Origin: Methylophaga sp. OBS3
GTDB taxonomy: Bacteria; Pseudomonadota; Gammaproteobacteria; Nitrosococcales; Methylophagaceae
Direction: 5' to 3'
Assembly: GCF_026319325.1 (NCBI RefSeq)
Contig: NZ_JAPDMU010000001.1
Span: 682,001 to 746,000, forward strand
DNA length: 64,000 nucleotides
Made by a program: the position numbers and the translations under genes. Positions 20,737-30,271 of the stretch are shown here, piece after piece. Under the pieces are notes generated by a model, which saw only the letters and a program-made list of their open reading frames with translations, searched no databases and was not told the origin of the DNA. Every line of letters starts with the position of its first letter. Position 1 is the first letter of the stretch.

Positions 20737-22503
20737 TTACTTAGAGTGCAATGTTTGCCGAGGCGGCATCAAATCAGTGATGCTACCTTCAGCCATTTCA
20801 GCTGCAAAGCCGAATGTTTCAGACAATGTTGGGTGTGGATGAATTGTCAAACCGATGTCTTCAGCGTCAGCACCCATTTCAAGTGCAAGTACTGCTTCAG
20901 CAATCAATTCACCAGCATTTGGCCCAACAATACCGGCACCAATCAGACGACCCGTTGATTTTTCAAATAATGCTTTGGTCAAACCTTCATCACGACCAAG
21001 GCTCAAACTACGGCCACTAGCTGCCCAAGGGAAAGCACCTTTAACGTAGTCAATACCCTGCGCTTTCGCTTCAGTTTCATTTAACCCCATCCAAGCAACT
21101 TCTGGGTCTGTATAAGCAACTGATGGAATTGTCAGTGGTTCAAACACGGATTTCTGGCCGGCAATCACTTCAGCAGCCACTTTACCTTCGTGAGTCGCTT
21201 TATGCGCCAACATAGGTTGACCTACAATATCGCCAATCGCAAAGATATGTGGCTGATTAGTACGCATCTGTGCATCAACTTCAATAAAGCCCCAGTCGTT
21301 CACTTGAACGCCCGCCGCTTCTGCATTGATTAACTTACCGTTTGGCGTACGACCAACTGCAACTAAAATCTTGTCGAAAGATTGCGGCTCAGGTGCTTTA
21401 TCACCCTCGAACGTTACTTTCAGGCCTGATTTCAATGGCTCGATTTTGCTGACTTTGGTATTCAGATAAATCGCTTCGTATTGCTTTTCAATGCGCTGAT
21501 GTAACGGTTTAACGATGTCTTTGTCAGCACCAGGAATCAAGCTATCTTGTAACTCAACAACCGTGATTTTTGAACCCAACGCGTTATAAACAGTCGCCAT
21601 TTCCAGACCGATAATACCGCCACCGATAACCAGTAAGCTTTTCGGCACATCTTCCAGATCTAACGCATCAGTCGAATCCATCATGCGAGGATCGTCATTT
21701 GGGAACACTGGAATTTTCGTAACGCGTGAGCCTGCCGCAATAATGCAGTTATCAAAACTAATGGTTTTGTCACCGTCCGCAGTTGTCACAGTCAGACTGT
21801 TGGCACTGCTAAACTGACCTTCGCCTTGAACGATTTCAACTTTACGTTGTTTCGCTAATGCTTTCAGACCACCAGTTAGCTTGTTAACAACACCATCTTT
21901 CCAGCCGGCCAGTTGTTTTAAATCAACTTTAGGGGCGCCGAAAGTCACACCATTTTCTGACATGTGTGAAGCTTCGTTGATGATTTGTGCTGTATGCAGT
22001 AATGCTTTAGATGGGATACAACCCACGTTTAAGCATACACCGCCAATGCGCTCATGGCGTTCGACCATGATGACTTTTTTACCCAAGTCAGCCGCACGGA
22101 AAGCAGCAGTATAACCACCAGGACCGGAACCTAAAACCAACACTTCGGCGTGCATATCACTATGGTCTGGCTTAGGTGCAGCTTGTGGCGCAGGTTTAGC
22201 TTCAGTCGCTTTTTCAACTGGTGCTGGTGCTTTTTCAGCAGGCTTATCAGCCGACGCATCTGCAGTATTAGTTTCAAGCTTTAAAATTACATCGCCTTCA
22301 CCAACTTTATCGCCAACAGACACCAACAGCTCTACGATTTTACCGCTAGCTGTACTTGGAATTTCCATAGCTGCTTTGTCAGACTCAAGCGTAATGATGT
22401 CTTGGTTATTGGTGATTTCATCACCGACAGCAACCAGTACCTCGATGATCTCAACTGCGTCAAAATCACCGATATCAGGGACTTTTACTTCCACCAAACT
22501 CAT
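20737..22503 (-). CDS. lpdA: Dihydrolipoyl dehydrogenase (E3) with N-terminal lipoyl domain
   Basis: E3 reoxidises dihydrolipoyl groups of E2 with NAD+. This 588-aa form carries an extra lipoyl domain (residues 1-80) with Lys43 in [11 protein letters not shown], an Ala/Pro/Lys linker (80-112), and then a flavoprotein. The redox pair is Cys157 and Cys162 in [13 protein letters not shown], the FAD motif is [17 protein letters not shown] and the C-terminal catalytic His lies in [11 protein letters not shown]. Lipoyl-domain fusion to E3 is known in several bacterial PDH operons, often together with an E2 of reduced lipoyl number. It overlaps aceF by four bases (ATGA). Confidence 0.97.
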   Translation of the reverse strand: MSLVEVKVPDIGDFDAVEIIEVLVAVGDEITNNQDIITLESDKAAMEIPSTASGKIVELLVSVGDKVGEGDVILKLETNTADASADKPAEKAPAPVEKATEAKPAPQAAPKPDHSDMHAEVLVLGSGPGGYTAAFRAADLGKKVIMVERHERIGGVCLNVGCIPSKALLHTAQIINEASHMSENGVTFGAPKVDLKQLAGWKDGVVNKLTGGLKALAKQRKVEIVQGEGQFSSANSLTVTTADGDKTISFDNCIIAAGSRVTKIPVFPNDDPRMMDSTDALDLEDVPKSLLVIGGGIIGLEMATVYNALGSKITVVELQDSLIPGADKDIVKPLHQRIEKQYEAIYLNTKVSKIEPLKSGLKVTFEGDKAPEPQSFDKILVAVGRTPNGKLINAEAAGVQVNDWGFIEVDAQMRTNQPHIFAIGDIVGQPMLAHKATHEGKVAAEVIAGQKSVFEPLTIPSVAYTDPEVAWMGLNETEAKAQGIDYVKGAFPWAASGRSLSLGRDEGLTKALFEKSTGRLIGAGIVGPNAGELIAEAVLALEMGADAEDIGLTIHPHPTLSETFGFAAEMAEGSITDLMPPRQTLHSK

Positions 22504-23816
22504 AACAAGACCTTCCGGATATCAGACAACATTTGGCTCAGCATAACGGTAAAGCGTGCACCTGCCGCACCATCAATAACACGATGATCATATGAGATTG
22601 ATAACGGTAACATCAGGCGTGGTACAAACTCTTTGCCATTCCAAACAGGTTTCATTTGATGACGGCTAACACCCAAGATAGCAACTTCAGGGGCATTAAC
22701 GATTGGCGTAAAGAATTGACCGCCAATACCGCCTAAACTTGAAATTGAGAAAGTGCCACCCTGCATGTCTTTGGCACTCAAAGCACCATCACGAGCACGT
22801 TTACTAATTTCGCCTAACTCACCAGCAAGCTCCAAAAAGCCTTTTTTATCAACGTCTTTAATGACTGGGACCATCAAGCCATTTGGTGTATCAACGGCAA
22901 CACCAATGTTGTAGTACTTTTTGTAAATCAGACTTTCTTTGTCTTCACTCAGTGAAGCATTGAACTCTGGATATTGTTTTAAGCAAGCCACAACAGCTTT
23001 CATAATGAAAACCAGCGGTGTCAGGTTCACACCTTTTTGCGCTGCCATATCTTTGTTTTCTTTGCGGAACTGTTCTAATTCCGTGATATCGGCTTCGTCA
23101 AATTGTGTAACGTGTGGAATATTCAACCAGCAAGCATGCAAATGCTTACCAGAGATTTTCTTAATGCGAGACAACTCTTCGCTATTGGTTTCACCAAACT
23201 GCTCAAAGTTAACCACTGGCACCGGTGGAATACCACTGCCTTGTGCTGCAGGTGCAGCCGCTGGTGCTGATAATGCTTGTTTAACGAATTGTTGAACATC
23301 TTCTTTGGTAATACGGCCTTTAGTACCTGTACCAATAACGGATGTTAATTTCACCCCAAGCTCTCTGGCAAAACGGCGAACTGATGGAGAAGCATGCGCA
23401 CGTTTCTGACCAGATTTGTTATCCGGTGCATAAGGAATAACTTCATCGGCGCTGACAGTTGCAGTAGGCGCAGGTGCGGCTTCTGCTTTGGCAGGCTCAG
23501 CTTTTGGCGCTTCTTGAGGTTTAGCCGCAGCTGGTGCTGGTGTTTCAGCAGGTTTTTCTGCTTGTGGTGCATCACCGCTTGCTTCAACCAATGCAATCAC
23601 ATCACCTTCACTGACTTTGTCACCCACTTTGACTTTCAAAGTTTTGATAACACCGCCGAATTCTGCAGGAATACCCATCATCGCTTTATCAGACTCGATG
23701 GTGATCACTTCCTGATCAGCACTAATTTCATCGCCTTCGGCTACCAGTACTTCGATAATTTCAACGCCGTCAAAGTCACCGATATCCGGTACTTTCAATT
23801 CAATTAAATCTGCCAT
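22500..23816 (-). CDS. aceF: Pyruvate dehydrogenase E2, dihydrolipoyl acetyltransferase
   Basis: E2 is the core of pyruvate dehydrogenase and passes acetyl groups to CoA. The 438-aa protein has one lipoyl domain (1-78, Lys44 in [11 protein letters not shown]) and a Pro/Ala/Lys-rich linker. A peripheral-subunit-binding domain follows near 139-178 ([14 protein letters not shown]). The catalytic domain ends with [14 protein letters not shown], His411 and Asp415. E. coli has three lipoyl domains; here there is one on E2 and another on E3. It lies two bases after aceE on the same transcript. Confidence 0.97.
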   Translation of the reverse strand: MADLIELKVPDIGDFDGVEIIEVLVAEGDEISADQEVITIESDKAMMGIPAEFGGVIKTLKVKVGDKVSEGDVIALVEASGDAPQAEKPAETPAPAAAKPQEAPKAEPAKAEAAPAPTATVSADEVIPYAPDNKSGQKRAHASPSVRRFARELGVKLTSVIGTGTKGRITKEDVQQFVKQALSAPAAAPAAQGSGIPPVPVVNFEQFGETNSEELSRIKKISGKHLHACWLNIPHVTQFDEADITELEQFRKENKDMAAQKGVNLTPLVFIMKAVVACLKQYPEFNASLSEDKESLIYKKYYNIGVAVDTPNGLMVPVIKDVDKKGFLELAGELGEISKRARDGALSAKDMQGGTFSISSLGGIGGQFFTPIVNAPEVAILGVSRHQMKPVWNGKEFVPRLMLPLSISYDHRVIDGAAGARFTVMLSQMLSDIRKVLL

Positions 23817-23818
23817 GA

Positions 23819-26473
23819 TTACGCCTTAACTGGGTTTACTGCATCTGCATTGATTTCGTATTGCTTAATCGCTTTTTCAACCACGTCATATTTGATATCA
23901 CCTTGGTCTGCTAACGCGTTTAACGTTGCAACAACAATGTGATGACGATCAACTTCAAAGAAGCTACGCAGTTGTTCACGAGTATCACTACGACCAAAGC
24001 CATCAGTACCTAATACGGTGTAGCTGCTCTTAACCCATGGACGGATTTGCTCAGCATACATACGCATATAGTCTGTTGCAGCCACGACAACACCTGGTTG
24101 CTCATCCAAGCACTCAGAAACATAAGCACGTTTCTTGGGCGCAGTAGGATGCAGACGGTTATGACGTTCAACGCTCTGACCATCACGAGTCAATTCGTTA
24201 AAGCTTGTTGCACTCCAAACGCTGCTTGATACTTTCCAGTCGTTTTCTAACAGCTCAGCTGCTGCTTCAACTTCACGCAGAATCGTACCACTACCAACCA
24301 ATTGTGCTTTCAGCTTGTGTTTACCACCCGCTTTCAATTGGTACAGACCTTTAATGATGCCTTCTTCTACACCCTCTGGCATTTCCGGATGAGTATAGTT
24401 TTCGTTCATTGCCGTCAGGTAATAGAAAACATTTTCCTGTTTTTCATACATACGGCGCATACCGTCATGAACGATAACAGCAACTTCATAAGCATAGGTT
24501 GGATCGTAGCTGATGCAGTTAGGTACTGTGTTTGCCAAGATCATGCTGTGACCATCTTGATGCTGCAGACCTTCACCATTCAGCGTTGTACGACCAGCAG
24601 TACCACCAATCAAGAAACCTTTCGCTTGGATGTCACCGGCTAACCAGCACAAGTCACCAACACGTTGGAAACCGAACATCGAGTAGTAGATGTAAAACGG
24701 AACCATATTGACGTTGTAGTTAGAGTAAGCCGTCGCAGCCGATACCCATTCAGACATCGCACCCGCTTCGTTAATACCCTCTTCCAGGATTTGGCCTTTG
24801 GTATCTTCGCGATACCACATGACTTTGCCTGAGTCTTCTGGCTCGTACATTTGACCTGAAGATGAGTAAATACCAACGCTACGGAATAAACCTTCCATAC
24901 CAAAGGTACGCGCTTCGTCAGGTACGATTGGTACGATATTTTTGCCAATAGACTTATCACGAATCAACGCTGTCAATACACGGACAAATGCCATCGTAGT
25001 AGACAGCTCACGCTCGCCACTTGACTTTAAGACCGCATCAAAAATCTTTAAATCTGGAATCGTTAAAGCTGGTGCGCTGTTGTTACGTTTCGGTAAGAAA
25101 CCGCCTAACTCTTCACGACGCTTTTGCAGGTACTCTTTCTCTGGGCTGCCATCTTTCAGCTTGATGTATGGGATCTTATCAATTTGCTCATCAGAAACTG
25201 GAATATTGAAACGATCACGGAAGCGTTTCATTTGTTCGATTTCGAGTTTCTTCTGTTGGTGAGTGGTGTTCTGACCCTCACCCGCTTCACCCATACCGTA
25301 ACCTTTGACTGTTTTCGCTAAGATAACAGTTGGTTGACCTTCATTATCAACAGCACGTTTGTAAGCTGCGTAGATCTTACGTGGATCATGACCACCACGG
25401 CTCAGATTCCAGATATCTTCATCTGTCATATCTGAAACCATGTCTAACAATTCTGGATACTTACCAAAGAAGTGTTGGCGAACATACGCGCCATCTTTTG
25501 CTTTGTAGTTTTGATATTCGCCGTCGACAACTTCTTCCATGCGTTTTAACAACAGACCATGTGTGTCACGGGCCAACAGCTGATCCCAGCCACTACCCCA
25601 AAGCACTTTGATGACATTCCAGCCAGCACCACGGAATAAAGCTTCTAATTCTTGTACGATCTTGCCGTTACCACGAACCGGACCATCCAGACGTTGCAAG
25701 TTACAGTTAACAACGAAAATCAGGTTATCGAGTTTTTCACGACCAGCCAGTGTGATGGCACCTAATGATTCTGGCTCATCCATCTCACCGTCACCCAAGT
25801 AAGCCCAAACATGGCGGCCACTGGTTTTAACGATGTCACGGTGTTCCATGTATTTCATGAAACGTGCTTGGTAAATAGCGAGAAGCGGACCTAACCCCAT
25901 TGAAACTGTTGGGAACTGCCAGTAATCAGGCATCAACCAAGGGTGTGGGTATGAAGACAGACCTTTACCGTCAACTTCAAAACGGAAACCGTCTAACTGT
26001 TCTTCTGTCAGGCGACCTTCAAGGAATGAACGTGCGTAGATACCTGGTGATGAATGACCTTGGAAAAAGACCATATCCGCACCGTTACCGTAGTTATCAC
26101 CTTTAAAGAAGTGGTTAAAACCAACATCATATAAGGTTGCAGCAGATGAGAAGCTGGCAATATGACCACCGACTGAACCAGGTTTCATATTGGCTTTAAC
26201 AACCATCGCCATCGCATTCCAGCGAATGTACGAACGTAGTTTTTGTTCCATGGCTTGGTCGCCTGGAATACGTTCTTGTTGGTCAAATGGGATTGTATTT
26301 ACATATGCTGTGTTAGCACTGTAAGGCAGATTGATGCCGCTACGACGCGCCATATCAATCAGTTTTTCAATTATGAGGTGGGCTTTCTCTTCGCCGGCGA
26401 CTTCAATGACGGACTCTAACGCATCCAGCCATTCTTGTGTTTCCTGTGGGTCTTGATCGACAAAATCAGTCAT
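23819..26473 (-). CDS. aceE: Pyruvate dehydrogenase E1 (homodimeric type)
   Basis: AceE decarboxylates pyruvate with thiamin diphosphate and acetylates the lipoyl arm of AceF. I start it at the ATG at 26473, which follows an AGAAGG ribosome site and gives [20 protein letters not shown], the family N terminus, for 884 aa; the longer frame to 26545 runs through the promoter. The ThDP motif is [13 protein letters not shown] and the substrate pocket shows [19 protein letters not shown]. The central loop and the [10 protein letters not shown] segment match AceE. It is the first gene of aceE-aceF-lpdA and has no pdhR regulator beside it. Confidence 0.98.
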   Translation of the reverse strand: MTDFVDQDPQETQEWLDALESVIEVAGEEKAHLIIEKLIDMARRSGINLPYSANTAYVNTIPFDQQERIPGDQAMEQKLRSYIRWNAMAMVVKANMKPGSVGGHIASFSSAATLYDVGFNHFFKGDNYGNGADMVFFQGHSSPGIYARSFLEGRLTEEQLDGFRFEVDGKGLSSYPHPWLMPDYWQFPTVSMGLGPLLAIYQARFMKYMEHRDIVKTSGRHVWAYLGDGEMDEPESLGAITLAGREKLDNLIFVVNCNLQRLDGPVRGNGKIVQELEALFRGAGWNVIKVLWGSGWDQLLARDTHGLLLKRMEEVVDGEYQNYKAKDGAYVRQHFFGKYPELLDMVSDMTDEDIWNLSRGGHDPRKIYAAYKRAVDNEGQPTVILAKTVKGYGMGEAGEGQNTTHQQKKLEIEQMKRFRDRFNIPVSDEQIDKIPYIKLKDGSPEKEYLQKRREELGGFLPKRNNSAPALTIPDLKIFDAVLKSSGERELSTTMAFVRVLTALIRDKSIGKNIVPIVPDEARTFGMEGLFRSVGIYSSSGQMYEPEDSGKVMWYREDTKGQILEEGINEAGAMSEWVSAATAYSNYNVNMVPFYIYYSMFGFQRVGDLCWLAGDIQAKGFLIGGTAGRTTLNGEGLQHQDGHSMILANTVPNCISYDPTYAYEVAVIVHDGMRRMYEKQENVFYYLTAMNENYTHPEMPEGVEEGIIKGLYQLKAGGKHKLKAQLVGSGTILREVEAAAELLENDWKVSSSVWSATSFNELTRDGQSVERHNRLHPTAPKKRAYVSECLDEQPGVVVAATDYMRMYAEQIRPWVKSSYTVLGTDGFGRSDTREQLRSFFEVDRHHIVVATLNALADQGDIKYDVVEKAIKQYEINADAVNPVKA

Positions 26474-26518
26474 AAATACCTTCTTAAGATCTAAAAACGC
26501 CGTTAATAACAACGCAGC

Positions 26519-26527
26519 ATTGTAACA
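26519..26527 (-). promoter_or_regulatory. Extended -10 promoter candidate of aceE
   Basis: On the minus strand TGTTACAAT places a five-of-six -10 hexamer at 26524-26519 with an upstream TG, 46 bases from the aceE ATG. The -35 region is poor. The site is consistent with an extended -10 promoter for the PDH operon. Confidence 0.5.
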
Positions 26528-26592
26528 GTTTTTGCCAGATTTCATCCCCTAAATGGCTGCTACAGCTGATTAGGCAACAGCTTGATCACAGG

Positions 26593-26601
26593 TTATCCAC
26601 A
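26593..26601 (+). promoter_or_regulatory. Perfect DnaA-box sequence upstream of aceE
   Basis: TTATCCACA matches the consensus TTATNCACA exactly, 120 bases upstream of the aceE start and about 70 upstream of the -10 candidate. A single nine-base match can arise by chance. It may bind DnaA as a regulator, but I see no cluster of boxes and no origin here. Confidence 0.35.
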
Positions 26602-26637
26602 GATAGGTCGAGATAAAATTTGTGTTACAGCAGATAC

Positions 26638-27240
26638 TTAAGTTCGCGCAAGGGCTACAGTCTTAAAAATTTGACGATAAATTCTGACAGCAAACAATAG
26701 CGATAAAATCACTATGTAGATGACCGGCTCCGTAATATCGGCCTTCACTAGCATCAGAAAATGTAGACATGACAGCGCTGCCACGACATAAGTTAGCTTA
26801 TGTAACTGCTTCCACCGCTGTCCACCAAGGCGTTTCATCATTTTGTTGGTTGAGGTGATAACTAATGGTAACAATAGCAGCATGCTGATGAAACCAATAG
26901 TGATGAACGGCCGCTTAATAATGTCTTTAAGTATTTCAGTCCAATCAAAAAATTGATCGAGCCATAAGTACAAAAGCATATGAGTAACGGCATAAAAAAA
27001 CACAAATAAGCCTGCCATGCGGCGAAATCGGATAATTTGATTAAAGCCCGTTAGCCATCGAATAGGCGTTAGCGTTAATGTCAGTAATAAAAATCGTAAT
27101 GCCCAGGTACCTGAATCGCGAGTTATGGCCTCAATTGGATTTGCACCAAGCTGATCGGTAAATAAAGCGTAAGTCAGCCATATTGCAGGCACTAACGCTG
27201 CAATAAAAAAAAGTACTTTAAAGTGACTGACCCGCAACAT
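26638..27240 (-). CDS. msrQ: MsrQ haem-binding membrane subunit of MsrPQ
   Basis: MsrQ is an inner-membrane b-type haem protein that passes electrons from the quinone pool to MsrP for repair of periplasmic methionine sulfoxide. The 200-aa protein has five to six predicted helices. Family marks are SGTWALRFLLLTLTLTPIRW, FRRMAGLFVFFYAVTHMLLY with a haem His, and RWKQLHKLTYVVAALSCLHF with further ligand histidines. It begins five bases after msrP on the same strand. The pair is followed by a 164-base spacer and then the aceE operon, which has its own promoter. Confidence 0.95.
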   Translation of the reverse strand: MLRVSHFKVLFFIAALVPAIWLTYALFTDQLGANPIEAITRDSGTWALRFLLLTLTLTPIRWLTGFNQIIRFRRMAGLFVFFYAVTHMLLYLWLDQFFDWTEILKDIIKRPFITIGFISMLLLLPLVITSTNKMMKRLGGQRWKQLHKLTYVVAALSCLHFLMLVKADITEPVIYIVILSLLFAVRIYRQIFKTVALART

Positions 27241-27245
27241 ATTGC

Positions 27246-28202
27246 TTAGAAATACTTTCGTAAATCCATGCCATCGTAGAGGCTTGCAACCTCTTCACCA
27301 TAGCCATTAAACATTAAGGTTTCTCGCTTTAGAAACTCACCAATTCGGCGTTCACGTTTTTGGCTCCAACGAGGATGATCAACTTCCGGATTCACATTGG
27401 AATAAAAACCATACTCACCTGCATTGGCATGCATCCAAGCGGTTAACGGCATTTCTTCGACAAAGCGAATTCTGACAATCGATTTAATACTTTTAAAACC
27501 ATATTTCCATGGCACTACTAGGCGTATCGGTGCACCATTTTGCCCTGGCATTTCATGCCCGTATAAACCTGTCGCCAGTATTGTTAATGGATGCATAGCT
27601 TCGTCGATTCTAAGACCTTCGATATACGGCCACTGTAAAACCCGGCGGTTTTGCCCTGGCATTTGTTGTGGATCAAACAAGGTGGTGAATTCGACAAACT
27701 TAGCATTCGCATTGGGTTTGGCCGCTTTTAAGATGTCAGCCAATGGAATACCAATCCATGGAATCACCATAGACCAGCCTTCTACACACCGCATACGATA
27801 AATACGTTCTTCGAGTGTTTTCCCTTTTAGCAACTCGGTATATTCGTAATCACCCGGATTATCACATTGACCATCGATTTTAATCATCCAGGGTTTATTG
27901 GGATCGGGGAAATCCGCAGCTAAAATCGCCGGTGATTGTTTATCAGTACCAAACTCATAGAAGTTGTTATAGGTCGTGATGTCTTGGTAAGAGGTTAACT
28001 TTTCCTCGGTTGAAAAATCACTGTTTTTAACATTCTCAATGACCTCCCCAGTTGGTTTTGTCTCGGCAAAACCCGGTGTTGCCATTGCTGCTGTGGCAAG
28101 CCCCATCGCACCGTTGATAAATTGTCGACGGTTAAGAAAAACATTGTGATCAGTTACTTCAGACTCAGGTAACTGCCATGATTGTTTTTTTCGGATAAAC
28201 AT
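27246..28202 (-). CDS. msrP: MsrP molybdopterin methionine sulfoxide reductase catalytic subunit
   Basis: MsrP reduces methionine sulfoxide in periplasmic proteins with a molybdenum-molybdopterin cofactor. The 318-aa protein opens with a twin-arginine signal ([18 protein letters not shown] at 24-41), so it is exported folded by Tat. The molybdenum-binding Cys is Cys139 in [11 protein letters not shown]. Other MsrP marks are [33 protein letters not shown] and the C-terminal [15 protein letters not shown]. An AGGGGG ribosome site precedes the ATG. It lies eight bases after the DoxX-like gene and is probably in one operon with it and the hvfA-like gene. Confidence 0.96.
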   Translation of the reverse strand: MFIRKKQSWQLPESEVTDHNVFLNRRQFINGAMGLATAAMATPGFAETKPTGEVIENVKNSDFSTEEKLTSYQDITTYNNFYEFGTDKQSPAILAADFPDPNKPWMIKIDGQCDNPGDYEYTELLKGKTLEERIYRMRCVEGWSMVIPWIGIPLADILKAAKPNANAKFVEFTTLFDPQQMPGQNRRVLQWPYIEGLRIDEAMHPLTILATGLYGHEMPGQNGAPIRLVVPWKYGFKSIKSIVRIRFVEEMPLTAWMHANAGEYGFYSNVNPEVDHPRWSQKRERRIGEFLKRETLMFNGYGEEVASLYDGMDLRKYF

Positions 28203-28210
28203 TGTGCCCC

Positions 28211-28819
28211 CTACTCGACTTTTTTAGCCAACCAGTAATCAATACTGAGATAACGCCCCGCGCCCATGAAAAATAGCGTCACGAGCATGATGAAATAAGT
28301 GGCTGCGAACTCAATACCGTTATTTAAAACGACAAAATTTCCATATTCAGTTAACCAACTGTAATTGCCATGCTCCTGCAAAATATCTTTGGCACGAGCT
28401 AAGCGTTCAATCGCCTCAGGCGCATGAGCCGATGCAAACGCACTACTTGGGTCATGGATCGCCTGCCAGCCATTTTTCCAATGCACACTAAATGCAGCGA
28501 CCAGCATCGTGACCATCAAAGGAATACTGATCCAACGCACCGCTAAACCAAGCAATAACAAAATGGCACCAAAATATTCTGCGCTCCAGGCCAAATAAGC
28601 CATCAACTCAGGGAAAGGTAATCCCAATCCCCAATCAGGATTGGCAAACCAATTAATCGTGCCTTGTAATGAACTATTTGGATCAAGTGGATTCCACTTA
28701 TTGTTTGCCGCGACCCAAAATACAGGTACCAGATACAACCTTAATAAAACTGGTGCAATAAAATCGACTGCGCGCGTTTTATTAAGTATTGACTGAAGTT
28801 TATTTAATATATTTTTCAT
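28211..28819 (-). CDS. DoxX-like membrane protein, HvfX/HvfD type
   Basis: The protein of about 202 aa belongs to the DoxX superfamily and has four or five predicted helices. I prefer the ATG at 28819, which has AGAGG upstream; a TTG at 28843 would start inside a terminator stem. Family features are the first helix with [38 protein letters not shown] in the centre, and a C-terminal [16 protein letters not shown]. Such DoxX-like proteins are encoded beside hvfA-type genes in copper-binding-peptide loci, where they are thought to help maturation or export. Here it sits between the hvfA-like gene and msrP. Confidence 0.8.
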   Translation of the reverse strand: MKNILNKLQSILNKTRAVDFIAPVLLRLYLVPVFWVAANNKWNPLDPNSSLQGTINWFANPDWGLGLPFPELMAYLAWSAEYFGAILLLLGLAVRWISIPLMVTMLVAAFSVHWKNGWQAIHDPSSAFASAHAPEAIERLARAKDILQEHGNYSWLTEYGNFVVLNNGIEFAATYFIMLVTLFFMGAGRYLSIDYWLAKKVE

Positions 28820-28842
28820 CGTGTGGCCTCTGCCCTTAAACA

Positions 28843-28868
28843 AACAAGGGCTCGGAGGAGCCCTTGTT
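28843..28868 (-). terminator. Strong hairpin between the hvfA-like gene and the DoxX-like gene
   Basis: A perfect 11-base stem (AACAAGGGCTC, loop of four, GAGCCCTTGTT) begins 22 bases after the hvfA-like stop. The minus-strand bases after it read TGTTTAAG, a poor T run, so it may be a partial terminator or mRNA stabiliser. Either would lower the downstream genes relative to the small peptide. Confidence 0.7.
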
Positions 28869-28889
28869 GATATTGCTTAACAAAGGCGA

Positions 28890-29186
28890 TTACTCACCAC
28901 CACACTTGGCTTCACCGCATTTACCTTCACCATCTTTTTTCATGTCTTCGCCACATTTGGCTTCACCACATTTACCTTCGCCGTCTTTTTTCATTTCTTC
29001 GCCACATTTGGCTTCACCACATTTGCCTTCGGCATCGTGTTTATCAGCGAGTTGCATGTAGCCACTAGACAGCTCGGCACTGGCAAACGGGTTGCTGTCA
29101 GCATTTGCCATTGGAGATAAAGCCAAACCCGCTGTAAGCGCGACACCGGTTGCTAAAGCGATAGAAGTTTTTTTGCTTGTTGCCAT
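28890..29186 (-). CDS. hvfA: HvfA-like Cys-repeat secreted peptide precursor (putative copper-binding RiPP)
   Basis: This 98-aa protein has a signal peptide (start MATSKKTSIALATG, cut near ANA|DSNPF at residue 29) and a C-terminal half made of three near-identical 17-residue repeats that open with EGKCGEAKCG. The third is cut short by the end of the protein. It has six cysteines at 56, 61, 73, 78, 90 and 95. EGKCG repeats mark HvfA precursors, whose cysteines are converted by HvfB (DUF692) and HvfC (DUF2063) into oxazolone/thioamide pairs that bind copper. The ATG at 29186 is chosen because AAGGA lies eight bases upstream. It is probably the first gene of an operon with the DoxX-like gene, msrP and msrQ. 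HvfB and HvfC are not adjacent. Confidence 0.8.
   Translation of the reverse strand: MATSKKTSIALATGVALTAGLALSPMANADSNPFASAELSSGYMQLADKHDAEGKCGEAKCGEEMKKDGEGKCGEAKCGEDMKKDGEGKCGEAKCGGE
28893..29030 (-). repeat. Tandem 51-bp coding repeats in the hvfA-like gene
   Basis: Two full 51-bp units and a third partial unit (36 bp before the stop) encode the EGKCGEAKCG blocks. The units differ at only a few mostly synonymous bases, so they probably arose by recent duplication, and repeat number could vary between strains. Confidence 0.9.
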
Positions 29187-29244
29187 GAGATACATCCTTT
29201 ATAAATTTGCAAAAACCAACCGATAAAATTACCGGCCTTAACAA

Positions 29245-29273
29245 CTAGACTCACAACAAATCGTTTTGTTACA
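29245..29273 (-). promoter_or_regulatory. ECF-type promoter candidate for the hvfA-like operon
   Basis: On the minus strand TGTAAC (29273-29268) is followed after exactly 17 bases by GTCTAG (29250-29245). An AAC-containing -35 and a GTC-containing -10 are hallmarks of many ECF sigma promoters. It leaves a leader of about 55 bases before the hvfA-like ATG and lies in the intergenic region shared with an ECF sigma gene. The sequence match is seen; recognition by that sigma is inferred. Confidence 0.55.
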
Positions 29274-29401
29274 GCTTTTTTTTAAAAAACAATAAGCATC
29301 TGTTTTTAGTAATTCATGAGCGATTTTTATCAACCGTTGTGTGTATGATGAGTGAAGAAAATGAACGCCTATCAACATTGCGTTAAGAAACTTAAGGGAA
29401 T

Positions 29402-30019
29402 ATGACGACTCATCCAGACAATCCATTCGCTGATGATAAACAGCTTATAGATGCCTTACTGTCTGGTGATGCCGCTGCATTTGATTGGTTAGTCAGTCAA
29501 CATCATAACCGGATGCTGGCAATTGCAAACAGCATCATAGGTGAAGCTTTTGCTGAGGAAGTTGTTCAGGAAGCCTGGCTCTCTGCGATTAATGGTCTGG
29601 GTCAATTCGCTGGCCGAAGCAGTCTATCAACCTGGTTAATACAAATTACAGCAAATGGTGCAAAGTCACGCTTGCGCCGTGAGAAGCGGAATGTATCGCT
29701 TGATGAGGGTTGGGATGAGCAAGCGCATGAAGCGCGCTTTGATCATACTGAGCATTGGCGGCAGAGCATTCAACAATGGGAGCTGGCAACGCCTGAAGCC
29801 ATCGCTGAAAATAGTGAGTTGTCCGCCATCATCGAACAGAGCTTTGCACAATTGCCACCCTTACAGCAATCCGTTTTGATGCTGTTTGATCTCGAACAAA
29901 CCCCAATGCCAGAAATTTGTAACATTCTAGATATCAGTGCATCTAATGCACGTGTACTACTTCATCGTGCACGTGCGACGATTCAACAAAAAATTGCTAA
30001 ATATCAGGACCCAAAATAA
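29402..30019 (+). CDS. ECF-type sigma-70 family RNA polymerase sigma factor
   Basis: A 205-aa alternative sigma factor. Region 2 occupies about residues 14-98, with EEVVQEAWLSAING (the -10-contact helices) and a basic SRLRREKRN after it. Region 4 is at about 150-200, with LPPLQQSVLMLFDLEQTPMP and a helix-turn-helix ending ARVLLHRARATIQQ. There is no region 1.1 or 3, as in ECF sigmas. The zf-HC2 gene starts on the very next base after its stop, the standard sigma/anti-sigma coupling. It diverges from the hvfA-like operon, which it most likely transcribes in response to metal or oxidative stress. Confidence 0.9.
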   Translation: MTTHPDNPFADDKQLIDALLSGDAAAFDWLVSQHHNRMLAIANSIIGEAFAEEVVQEAWLSAINGLGQFAGRSSLSTWLIQITANGAKSRLRREKRNVSLDEGWDEQAHEARFDHTEHWRQSIQQWELATPEAIAENSELSAIIEQSFAQLPPLQQSVLMLFDLEQTPMPEICNILDISASNARVLLHRARATIQQKIAKYQDPK

Positions 30020-30271
30020 ATGCTCAGTTGTAAAGAAGTAGCTGAACAAGCCAGCGACCATATAGATCAGCATCTCCGATGGGATCAACGGCTACGCTTT
30101 AAATTACATTTACTGATTTGTCGAAATTGTCGACGTTATGTCGCGCAGCTACGTTGCACGATTGAGAGCTTGCAGAAATTACCTATTAAACAAACGCCTC
30201 AACCAACTGAACAGCACAAATTACTGGCCAGTCGGTTGCGTGAGCAGGCGCGTAAACAAGATTATTTTTGA
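30020..30271 (+). CDS. Small soluble zinc-finger anti-sigma factor (zf-HC2)
   Basis: This 83-aa protein starts on the base after the sigma-factor stop. It has the anti-sigma zinc motif H-x3-C-x2-C at His30, Cys34 and Cys37 (HLLICRNC), an additional Cys4, and is rich in Arg and Lys. It has no membrane helix, so it is a minimal cytoplasmic zinc-dependent anti-sigma. Oxidation or metal exchange at the zinc site could release the sigma factor directly, without proteolysis. Its last ten bases overlap the convergent DUF1244 gene. Confidence 0.8.
   Translation: MLSCKEVAEQASDHIDQHLRWDQRLRFKLHLLICRNCRRYVAQLRCTIESLQKLPIKQTPQPTEQHKLLASRLREQARKQDYF

Noticed and set aside
28864-29061. Plus-strand repeated frame rich in Pro and Ser opposite the hvfA-like gene
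   Set aside because: It is the antisense reading of the Cys repeats; the minus-strand frame has a signal peptide and a good ribosome site.
28890-29186. Metallothionein as an alternative for the Cys-repeat protein
   Set aside because: It has a signal peptide and EGKCG repeats, which fit HvfA better than cytoplasmic metallothioneins.
29344-29349. TATGAT -10 for the sigma gene
   Set aside because: No matching -35 and the hexamer is common by chance in this AT-rich region.
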